Shown one piece after another: positions 1 through 5,468 of a DNA stretch of 5,468 bases. The stretch is taken from positions 1 through 5,468 of the forward strand of contig JAIRTD010000136.1 in assembly GCA_031255115.1 (NCBI GenBank), in the 5' to 3' direction. Numbering within the stretch: the first letter of the stretch is position 1; each line of letters opens with the position of its first letter. Origin of the DNA: Spirochaetaceae bacterium. Its GTDB lineage: Bacteria > Spirochaetota > Spirochaetia > Treponematales > Breznakiellaceae. The notes beneath the pieces are model-generated. The model saw only the letters and a list, made by a program, of their open reading frames with translations. It had not been told where the DNA came from and made no database searches. Both the position numbers and the translations under genes were made by a program.

Positions 1-150
1 TATAACCGGTAAAGTAAATTCTCATCATGTATAAAAAATCAGACGATTTCGGGTTAATTTTTTCTTGAGTCCAGGCGGAAAGGCCTTATTTGGATGTTAT
101 ATCAGACGCTTCATAAATAACAAAAAATGTGCTAGGCTTAGAGTTAAGCT
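1..150 (+). promoter_or_regulatory. AT-rich leader upstream of the nusG-like gene
   Basis: This stretch contains no supportable gene and is visibly AT-richer than the coding sequence that follows. It shows several small inverted repeats. AAATC (36-40) can pair with GATTT (45-49), and the A-run at 33-39 is complementary to ATTTTTT at 57-63. Together these resemble a weak, AU-rich terminator for an upstream gene lying outside the window. AGGC (73-76) can pair with GCCT (83-86) around a six-base purine loop. No convincing sigma-70 promoter is visible. TTGAGT at 65-70 is a possible -35, but the best -10-like words are poorly spaced or weak. The operon promoter therefore either lies here in a non-consensus form or lies further upstream. 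Because the first gene is an antiterminator-type NusG paralogue, this leader is also where a recognition hairpin for such a factor could sit, but none can be named from sequence alone. Confidence 0.45.
135..150 (+). other. Hairpin abutting the start codon of the nusG-like gene
   Basis: GCTTA (136-140) and TAAGC (145-149) are perfect inverted repeats around a GAGT loop. A further G-U pair between 135 and 150 is possible in RNA. The structure ends immediately before the ATG at 151. The only Shine-Dalgarno-like bases for this gene are the GAG at 141-143, seven bases before the start codon, and they lie in the loop. This would let folding modulate ribosome access. The inverted repeat is seen directly; a regulatory role is inference, and a 5-6 bp stem could occur by chance. 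Confidence 0.4.
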
Positions 151-675
151 ATGCGTTACTATACAATACAGGTAAAAACCAGATCGGAACTAAAGTTTAT
201 GCGGTTTTACCGGGCCATGTACCAGGACAAGCCGCTTCCGCTGTACTTTCCCCAAAAGGAAATCCCCCAGCGCAGGCGGGGTGTTCTGTGTACCAGGCGT
301 CGCGCCGTGCTGCCCGGCTATATTTTTATCGAGCTTATGGAAGAAGATTCCATAAAGAATTATTATTGGGAACTGCGGAGGACTCCGGGGTTTTTTCGTT
401 TTCTTGTTTCCAACAGGGACATACGGCCCCTGGAAGGAAGGGAACTGGAGGCGGTGCTGTACCTGCTCAAGGCGGTCGGGCCGGTGGCGGGTATATCGCG
501 GGTCGGCTTTGACGAGAATTCCAGGATAGTGGTGCTTGAGGGGCCGCTCAAGGGTTTTGAAGGCAGGATAATCAAGGTGGATAAAAGAAAAGGGAGGGCG
601 CGGGTTCAACTGGATCTCTACAATGAGTCCCACTGGATAGATCTGGCTTTTGAAGTAATCGGCAGATCCCCGTAA
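151..675 (+). CDS. NusG-type specialised transcription antitermination factor (LoaP/RfaH/UpxY-like)
   Basis: The 174-residue product has the two-part NusG architecture. An N-terminal NGN domain (about residues 1-105) opens with YYTIQVKTRSELK, has an Arg-rich stretch before the family hallmark PGYIFI (55-60), and contains TPGFFRFL (78-85). A C-terminal KOW motif spans about 127-156, with GPLKGFEG at 131-138. NusG proteins bind RNA polymerase at the clamp helices. Paralogues such as RfaH, UpxY and LoaP suppress termination in one long operon, commonly for polysaccharide or natural-product synthesis. This one heads an operon whose next two genes are sugar-nucleotide enzymes and is not beside secE or ribosomal-protein genes, so it is more likely such a paralogue than housekeeping NusG. 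A TAG at 139-141 lies in frame just upstream, so ATG 151 is the first possible ATG, and it leaves a normal NGN start. The Shine-Dalgarno is weak (GAG at 141-143). The family is clear; the LoaP versus UpxY subtype is not resolved. Confidence 0.92.
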   Translation: MRYYTIQVKTRSELKFMRFYRAMYQDKPLPLYFPQKEIPQRRRGVLCTRRRAVLPGYIFIELMEEDSIKNYYWELRRTPGFFRFLVSNRDIRPLEGRELEAVLYLLKAVGPVAGISRVGFDENSRIVVLEGPLKGFEGRIIKVDKRKGRARVQLDLYNESHWIDLAFEVIGRSP

Positions 676-686
676 TCCAAAAATAT

Positions 687-2186
687 ATGGCAAAGGTTAA
701 ATCGTCCCGTCTGTACATTATCGGCGCCGGTTTTGCAGGAAAGACTCTGGCCGGAGAAATCAGGGCCAAGGGTATATTCGGCGATCTGGTCGCCTTCCTC
801 GACGACGACCCCGAAAAAATCGGTTCCAGGATAGAAGCTGTGCCGGTGCTGGGTCCGGTTAAGGATGTGGCGCGGCTGCTCAGGATGAATTCGGCCGACG
901 AGGCCATCATAGCCATGCCCAGCGCCCAGCGGGAGTACCTGGCCGAAATTTACGGGGCCCTTAAAAGCGCCGGTTTTGGCACCATACGCATACTGCCCAG
1001 CCTGTCCCAGATCATCGAGGGCGACGCCCATCTTATCCAGACCAGGGACATAAACCTCGAAGATCTTTTGGGCCGCAACCCGGTAACGGTAAACTTGCGG
1101 GAAAGCCTCCGTTACCTGCGGGGCAAACGGGTTCTGGTAACCGGCGCCGGAGGTTCAATAGGAAGCGAACTCTGCCGCCAGCTTCTTTCAGGCGGGGCCC
1201 AGCGGCTCTACCTTTTCGGCCACGGCGAAAATTCAATTTATCAGATAGACCGCGAACTCAGGCTGCTCCAGGATGAAGGCGTCGGCGAAAAGGCCATGCT
1301 GGTTCCGGTCATCGGAGACCTTAAAGACGCTCCCTTTATGGAATACATACTGGGAAAGCTCAAGGCCGACGTGATTTTTCACACCGCCGCCTACAAGCAT
1401 GTTCCCATGATGGAAGAAAACCCCGTGGCCGCCATAGAGAACAATGTGTTCGGCACGGAAAACCTCCTCAGGGCGGCCAGAAAAAACGGGGTAAAGCGTT
1501 TTGTGTTTGTAACTACGGACAAGGCGGTCGCGCCGGTTTCGGTCTACGGGGTTTCAAAATACCTCTGCGAACAACTGGTGCTTCGCGAAGCCGCGGCGGC
1601 CCTGCTCGCCGGCGAGGCCTCCCACTATATGGCTGTGCGTTTCGGCAACGTGCTTGGTTCGCGGGGTTCCATAGTGCCCCTCTTCCAGATGCAGATCGAA
1701 AAAGGCGGCCCGGTAACCGTAACCGACCCGGAGATGCGCCGCTGGTTCATGACCATACCCGAAGCCTGTTCTCTGGTGCTAAAGGCCGGCGGCGTGGGCG
1801 AAAACGGCAACCTCTATATGCTTGATATGGGCGAACCGGTATTGATCAAGGAGCTGGCCGAGCAGATGATACGCTTTTACGGCTTTGAACCGGAACAGGA
1901 TATAAAGATTGAATATATAGGCCTCAGAAAGGGCGAAAAACTGAACGAGACTCTCTGGGGAACAGACGAAAGGCCGGAGGAGACCGGATTTTCCCGTATC
2001 AAAAAACTCTGCCGCGGTACGGCCGGCCAAAGCTTTAATCTCGACGCCCTGATGAAGGAACTCAAGCCGGTCTGCGTCTTTGACCGCGAAAACCCAGGCG
2101 TTTTCCGGGACAGCGGCGCTTTACGGAAAATCCTGCTTGAGTTTGTGCCCGGTCTCAATATAGAGGAGCATGGTCATGGCTATTGA
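687..2186 (+). CDS. Soluble FlaA1/CapD/PglF-like nucleotide-sugar 4,6-dehydratase (polysaccharide biosynthesis protein)
   Basis: This 499-residue protein has two nucleotide-binding folds. The first is a CoA-binding-like Rossmann domain (GAGFAG at 13-18, FLDDD near 38), typical of the N-terminal half of FlaA1/CapD/PglF relatives. The second is an extended SDR catalytic domain with TGAGGSIG at 152-159, HTAAYKHVPMMEENP at 232-246, TTDK at 276-279, Tyr287 and Lys291 in a YxxxK arrangement, RFGNVLGSRGSIVP at 318-331 and GLRKGEKLNETL at 412-423. Family members remove water across C4-C6 of UDP-GlcNAc-type substrates to give a 4-keto-6-deoxy sugar, using NAD(P). Many long members (PglF, WbpM) carry about four N-terminal membrane helices. 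None is present here, so the enzyme should be cytoplasmic. Tyr287 is the ordinary SDR tyrosine; several relatives have Met there. The gene starts 11 nt after the preceding stop with no good Shine-Dalgarno, which suggests coupling to upstream translation. The exact substrate and C5 stereochemistry cannot be read from the sequence. Confidence 0.94.
   Translation: MAKVKSSRLYIIGAGFAGKTLAGEIRAKGIFGDLVAFLDDDPEKIGSRIEAVPVLGPVKDVARLLRMNSADEAIIAMPSAQREYLAEIYGALKSAGFGTIRILPSLSQIIEGDAHLIQTRDINLEDLLGRNPVTVNLRESLRYLRGKRVLVTGAGGSIGSELCRQLLSGGAQRLYLFGHGENSIYQIDRELRLLQDEGVGEKAMLVPVIGDLKDAPFMEYILGKLKADVIFHTAAYKHVPMMEENPVAAIENNVFGTENLLRAARKNGVKRFVFVTTDKAVAPVSVYGVSKYLCEQLVLREAAAALLAGEASHYMAVRFGNVLGSRGSIVPLFQMQIEKGGPVTVTDPEMRRWFMTIPEACSLVLKAGGVGENGNLYMLDMGEPVLIKELAEQMIRFYGFEPEQDIKIEYIGLRKGEKLNETLWGTDERPEETGFSRIKKLCRGTAGQSFNLDALMKELKPVCVFDRENPGVFRDSGALRKILLEFVPGLNIEEHGHGY
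2163..2168 (+). promoter_or_regulatory. Ribosome binding site that fixes the aminotransferase start
   Basis: GAGGAG lies seven bases before the ATG at 2176 but only one base before the alternative in-frame ATG at 2170. Normal spacing therefore favours 2176 as the start. The site lies inside the last codons of the dehydratase gene. Confidence 0.75.
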
Positions 2187-3483
2187 TGATATACCCTTTG
2201 CCCTTCCCTCCCTGGGGCCGGAAGAAGAAGCAGCGGTCATCCGGGTGCTCCGCTCGCGCTGGCTGACCACGGGCCGGGAAGCCCTGGCCTTTGAAAAGGA
2301 ATTTGCCGCGTACCTTGAAAATTCAGCGATTAAAGGCGCAGATTCTAACGGTACGCCAAATACCGGCGGTACGAATACTATCGGGGAAGCAAGGGCCCTG
2401 GCGCTTAATTCGGCTACCGGCGGCCTTCACCTGGCCCTGGAAGCCCTTGGCATTGGCCCCGGCGATGTGGTACTGGTCCCTTCGTATACCTTTACCGCCA
2501 GCGCCGAGGTTGTCAGGTATCTGGGCGCCGAGCCCGTCCTGGTCGACTCGATTCCCGGCGCCTTCAATATTGATCCGGAACAGCTTGAACAAAGCATCGC
2601 GCGGCTTGAAAAAGGCCTTCCCGCCTATGAACGCCCGGGCAAAGCCGCCGGGAGTACGGGCGCGCGGAGCGGCTTTGGCCCCAGGGGAAAGCCCCGGGCA
2701 ATAATCCCGGTGCATTACGGCGGGCTTCCCTGCGATATGGAAGCCATACTCGCCATAGCGCGGAAACACGGCCTCACGGTGGTAGAAGACGCCGCCCACG
2801 CCTTTCCGGCGCTGCTTCCTGACGGCAGTGTGGCCGGAACCCTGGGCGACGCGGGCGTTTTTTCGTTTTACGCCACCAAGACCATCACCACAGGCGAGGG
2901 AGGCATGGTGTTTACCCGGAACGAGGCCCTCGCAAAACGCATCGCCGTTATGCGCTCCCACGGCATAGACCGCAGCGTGTGGAACCGCTATACCGACGCC
3001 GCTTCGTCCTGGTATTATGAAGTTGTGGAACCGGGATTCAAGTACAACCTTCCCGACATTCTTGCGGCCATAGGCAGGGTCCAGCTTGGCAGGGCGGCTT
3101 CCATGCTGGAACAACGCCGCGCCATAGCGGCAAGCTACGACAGGGCCTTTGCCGGGGGACCTTTCATCATTCCGCCCAGTTCAAAAGGGGATGTGCGCCA
3201 CCTCTACCCCCTTAGGCTTCAACTCGATAAAATTTCTATAAACCGGGATACTTTTATCGAAAGACTCAAGGAAAAGGGCATAGGCGCCTCGGTACACTAT
3301 GTGCCCCTTCACCTGATGCCCTATTACGCGAAACGCCAGGGCCTTGCGCCTGACGATTTTCCCGAGGCGCTAAAAAATTACACCGAATGTCTTTCCCTGC
3401 CCCTGTGGCCGGATATGGGAGAAGCGCGGGTCAACAGGGTTATCAGCGCGGTGCTGGAAACAGCCGGAACAGGACAACCATGA
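2176..3483 (+). CDS. DegT/DnrJ/EryC1/StrS family PLP-dependent sugar aminotransferase
   Basis: The 435-residue product has the fold-type I signature of sugar aminotransferases. These features are SRWLTTG near the N-terminus, LNSATGGLHLAL at 77-88, PSYTFTASAE, IPVHYGG at 177-183, EDAAHA at 204-209 (Asp205 for the PLP pyridine nitrogen), the presumed PLP-binding Lys235 in YATKTITTGEGG, and GFKYNLPDILAAIGR at 287-301. The family transfers an amino group, usually from glutamate, onto a keto sugar nucleotide. Next to a 4,6-dehydratase the likely product is a 4-amino-4,6-dideoxy sugar nucleotide, as in the PglF/PglE or PseB/PseC pairs; this is inference from context. The protein exceeds the usual 370-390 residues because of two insertions, about 49-72 (Gly/Asn/Thr-rich) and 146-172 (Gly/Arg/Ala-rich). 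The start overlaps the dehydratase by 11 nt and the stop overlaps the next gene by 4 nt. C-terminal VHYVPLHLMPYY is also family-typical. Substrate specificity is unknown. Confidence 0.94.
   Translation: MAIDDIPFALPSLGPEEEAAVIRVLRSRWLTTGREALAFEKEFAAYLENSAIKGADSNGTPNTGGTNTIGEARALALNSATGGLHLALEALGIGPGDVVLVPSYTFTASAEVVRYLGAEPVLVDSIPGAFNIDPEQLEQSIARLEKGLPAYERPGKAAGSTGARSGFGPRGKPRAIIPVHYGGLPCDMEAILAIARKHGLTVVEDAAHAFPALLPDGSVAGTLGDAGVFSFYATKTITTGEGGMVFTRNEALAKRIAVMRSHGIDRSVWNRYTDAASSWYYEVVEPGFKYNLPDILAAIGRVQLGRAASMLEQRRAIAASYDRAFAGGPFIIPPSSKGDVRHLYPLRLQLDKISINRDTFIERLKEKGIGASVHYVPLHLMPYYAKRQGLAPDDFPEALKNYTECLSLPLWPDMGEARVNRVISAVLETAGTGQP
2320..2391 (+). other. Low-complexity insertion in the aminotransferase, with a short internal repeat
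   Basis: This segment encodes about residues 49-72, where related aminotransferases have only a few residues between the first helix and the strand leading to the S-x-T/S motif. It is rich in Gly, Asn and Thr. CGGTACG occurs twice (2349-2355 and 2367-2373), 18 nt apart and in the same frame. The reading frame is intact and the flanking motifs are normal. The segment is therefore probably a surface loop extension, possibly generated by local duplication. Confidence 0.5.
3471..3474 (+). promoter_or_regulatory. Ribosome binding site of the molybdenum hydroxylase-like gene
   Basis: AGGA sits five bases before the ATG at 3480, within the last codons of the aminotransferase. Together with the ATGA stop-start overlap it supports translation of the next gene from 3480 by coupled re-initiation. 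Confidence 0.65.
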
Positions 3484-5468
3484 AAGAAGAAGAAGGCCGC
3501 TTTTTTATCGGTGATTTTCATCCCCGCGGCGCCCTCGCCGCGGTAATCATACGCTCGCCCATAGCCCGGGGCCGTCTTTTGGGCATAGACTGCCCCTCCA
3601 TGCCTTCATCCTATGGCCTGATTCGCGCTTCGGATATTCCGGGCAAAAACGAACTTTTCGGCAGCTCGCTTCCCATACTTGCCGGGGACAGGCTTTCCTA
3701 TAAAGGCGAAGCGGTGGCCATACTCGCCGGCCCGGTACGTTCAAATCTTGAAAGCTACGCCGGGCAGATCAGGGTACAGACCGAAGCTGAAGAAGGGCTT
3801 TTTTCCCTGGAAGCCGAAAAGGCCCTGTCGTCTCGTACCGTGCGCCTGGGCGACCCGGAAACAGCCTTTGCCAAGGCGGAAACCGTTGTGGAGGGCCGTT
3901 ACACTACCTGCATACAGGCCCACCTGTATTCCGGTCATCACGGGGCCGCCGCCCTTCCTTCGGGCTCCCGTCTTTTACTCTACACCGGCACCCAGTGGCC
4001 CTTTCATGTCCGCGCCGCGGCGGCCCAGACGCTCGACCTGGCGCCCAAAGACATACTGGTTTATTCTGGGTTGCTTGGGATGCACCTGGACGGCAAGATA
4101 TGGTATCCCTCGCTCATAGCCAGCCAGACCGCATTGGCCGCTTTTCTCCTGAAAAAACCGGTCAAACTCCTCCTTACCCACCCGGAAGATTTTTTCTGCG
4201 CCCCAAAACGGCACAATGCGGAAATAACCATAAAAAGCGCCGTGGGGAAAAAGGGGGAGATCACCGCCACCATGGCGGAGCTTCGCGTTGATACCGGCGC
4301 GTACGGGATCTTTACCGAAGAGGTCCTGGACCGTATATGCCTGGGCGCCCTGGGCGCTTACCGCTACCAAAACCTTGCTCTTTCAGGCGCGGCCTGCCCC
4401 ACCAATACGCCTCCCCGGGGGCCCTTTGCCGGTTTCGGCCTTGCCCAGGGCTTTTTTGCCGCGGAACGGCACGCCTCAAAAATCGCCGGCATCCTCCACG
4501 AGGACCCGGCGGAATGGCGGAAAAACCACGCCCTTACTTCCGGCGCGGGATTTGCCATTGGGATCAGCCCCAGGGAGCTGCCCTCCCTTGATTCGCTTTT
4601 GGACTGCGCCGCCTCAATGAGCGACTACAACCGTAAATGGGCCTCCTACGAGCTCTTGAGAAACAGCATGCAAAACCGGGAGGACTCCGGCGAAAGCTTC
4701 CGGGGCATAGGCATTGCCCTGGCCTACCAGGAAAACGGCTTTTTTTACAGCGACGAAAAGCCCTCTGTCGAATTAACCCTGGATAAAGACGGAAAACTCG
4801 AAATAAAAACAAGCATGATCAATGAAGAAGAAAACAGCCTTATATGGCGCCGTCTTGCCGCCGAGCAGCTTGCCCTGGACCTCGACAATGTAAGCGTGAG
4901 CCTCAATGCTACCGACCGGGTTCCCGATTCAGGACCGGCCTGCCTTTCGCGCTACGCGATCATGATTCCCAGACTCATAGAACTTGCCGCCGCGTCCATC
5001 AGAAAGCAGCGTTTCAGGGATCCCCTGCCCATTACGGTGCGCCGTTCAGCCAGCAAGGCCAAGGTCATAAACTGGAACAATGCGCCTATCGACCAAAACG
5101 CCCTCTCCCATCCGGGCTGGGCCGCCGGCGTGGTGGAAGTAGAAATAGACCCTGTTAGCTATATGCCCGTGGTGCGGGGCGTCTGGCTTGCCGTTGACGG
5201 CGGAAAAATAATTTCGGAAGAAAGGGCCAGGCGCAATCTAAAATTCTCCATGATTCACGCCCTGTCCTGGGCTTCGGGAGAAGAACTTTCTTATATCGAA
5301 GGAGCCATACCTGACGACGCTTCGGCCCGGTACAGCATACCCCTTGCAGCAAGCTGCCCTCCCATGGCGATAGATTTTCTGTGGAGCGATACACTTGTTT
5401 CAAAAGCTATCGAGGACCTTCCCTACAGCGTTATACCGGCGGCCTATGCCCAGGCGGTTTCCCAGGCC
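3480..5468 (+). CDS. Divergent xanthine dehydrogenase/aldehyde oxidase-type molybdopterin-binding subunit (3' end outside window)
   Basis: The frame from ATG 3480 runs 663 codons without a stop to the window edge. An N-terminal hammerhead domain (about 15-115) shows RSPIARGRLLGID at 25-37, SDIPG at 51-55 and YKGEAVAILAG at 74-84. The molybdopterin-binding region follows, with TGTQWPF at 169-175, KKPVKLLLTHPEDF, TNTPPRGPFAGFG at 308-320 and a C-terminal PPMAIDFL at 627-634. Canonical members bind Mo-pterin in the cytoplasm and hydroxylate purines or aldehydes with separate 2Fe-2S and FAD subunits. Here the key motifs are altered. GGGFGGK reads GMHLDGK (200-206). The AFRGFG Arg is Ala317. The GQG motif is replaced by an acidic run near 449-451. 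The catalytic Glu of GxGEP aligns to Asp646. Fold assignment is firm; activity is doubtful. It could be a non-catalytic or structural subunit or a new specificity. By family length only some tens of residues are probably missing. The ATGA overlap couples it to the aminotransferase gene. Confidence 0.87.
   Translation, partial: MKEEEGRFFIGDFHPRGALAAVIIRSPIARGRLLGIDCPSMPSSYGLIRASDIPGKNELFGSSLPILAGDRLSYKGEAVAILAGPVRSNLESYAGQIRVQTEAEEGLFSLEAEKALSSRTVRLGDPETAFAKAETVVEGRYTTCIQAHLYSGHHGAAALPSGSRLLLYTGTQWPFHVRAAAAQTLDLAPKDILVYSGLLGMHLDGKIWYPSLIASQTALAAFLLKKPVKLLLTHPEDFFCAPKRHNAEITIKSAVGKKGEITATMAELRVDTGAYGIFTEEVLDRICLGALGAYRYQNLALSGAACPTNTPPRGPFAGFGLAQGFFAAERHASKIAGILHEDPAEWRKNHALTSGAGFAIGISPRELPSLDSLLDCAASMSDYNRKWASYELLRNSMQNREDSGESFRGIGIALAYQENGFFYSDEKPSVELTLDKDGKLEIKTSMINEEENSLIWRRLAAEQLALDLDNVSVSLNATDRVPDSGPACLSRYAIMIPRLIELAAASIRKQRFRDPLPITVRRSASKAKVINWNNAPIDQNALSHPGWAAGVVEVEIDPVSYMPVVRGVWLAVDGGKIISEERARRNLKFSMIHALSWASGEELSYIEGAIPDDASARYSIPLAASCPPMAIDFLWSDTLVSKAIEDLPYSVIPAAYAQAVSQA

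Noticed and set aside
65..102. Possible sigma-70 promoter with TTGAGT at 65-70 and TTATAT at 97-102
   Set aside because: The 26-base spacing is far too long, and nearer -10 candidates match poorly.
129..512. Open frame of 127 codons overlapping the NusG-like gene in another plus frame
   Set aside because: Its product has no recognisable motif and low-complexity Gly/Ala stretches, and it overlaps a gene with clear NGN and KOW motifs.
1523..1534. Sequence resembling the RfaH ops element (GGCGGTCGCGCC compared with GGCGGTAGCGTG)
   Set aside because: It encodes the conserved TTDKAV segment of the dehydratase and lies inside the operon, so coding constraint explains it.
2170..2175. Alternative ATG two codons upstream of the chosen aminotransferase start
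   Set aside because: It would leave only one base between the GAGGAG ribosome site and the start codon.
2323..3114. Long antisense open frame of 263 codons opposite the aminotransferase
   Set aside because: It lies fully opposite a well-supported gene, has no family motif and no ribosome site noticed; it is typical of antisense frames in GC-rich coding DNA.
3679..4119. Open frame of 146 codons inside the molybdenum hydroxylase-like gene
   Set aside because: The Pro/Arg-rich product is typical of a shifted frame; the in-frame product from 3480 shows continuous family similarity through this stretch.
3480..5468. Possibility that the molybdenum hydroxylase-like gene is a pseudogene
   Set aside because: The frame is intact for 663 codons with an appropriate start and ribosome site; motif loss without frame damage suggests divergence rather than decay.

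Overview
The window carries four consecutive plus-strand genes, apparently one operon, after a short AT-rich leader at 1-150. The proteins and the codon habits (frequent ATA for Ile and AGG for Arg, moderately GC-rich coding sequence) suggest a spirochaete, perhaps a gut-type Treponema. That assignment is an impression from reading the sequence, not a computed result. No RNA genes, CRISPR arrays, insertion sequences or attachment sites were seen.

Layout: 1-150 is an untranslated leader with small hairpins, one of which abuts the first start codon. 151-675 encodes a specialised NusG-type elongation factor of the LoaP/RfaH/UpxY kind, with an NGN domain and a KOW motif. 687-2186 encodes a FlaA1/CapD/PglF-like nucleotide-sugar 4,6-dehydratase that lacks the usual membrane-spanning N-terminus. 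2176-3483 encodes a DegT/DnrJ/EryC1/StrS PLP aminotransferase with two family-atypical insertions. 3480 to the window end encodes a xanthine dehydrogenase/aldehyde oxidase-like molybdopterin-binding subunit that is still open at the edge.

The genes are tightly packed. There is an 11-nt gap between the first two, an 11-nt overlap between the second and third, and a 4-nt ATGA overlap between the third and fourth. The first three make a coherent surface-glycan module: a pathway-dedicated antiterminator followed by a dehydratase and an aminotransferase that together would convert a UDP-HexNAc into a 4-amino-4,6-dideoxy sugar nucleotide.

The fourth gene does not fit that picture. It has the fold signature of a molybdenum hydroxylase large subunit from its hammerhead domain to its C-terminal region. 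However, the residues at nearly every classical cofactor or active-site motif are changed: GGGFGGK, AFRGFG, the GQG motif, and the catalytic Glu of GxGEP. It is either a strongly divergent enzyme or a subunit that has lost the cofactor, and it appears translationally coupled to a sugar aminotransferase. This is the most interesting element in the window.
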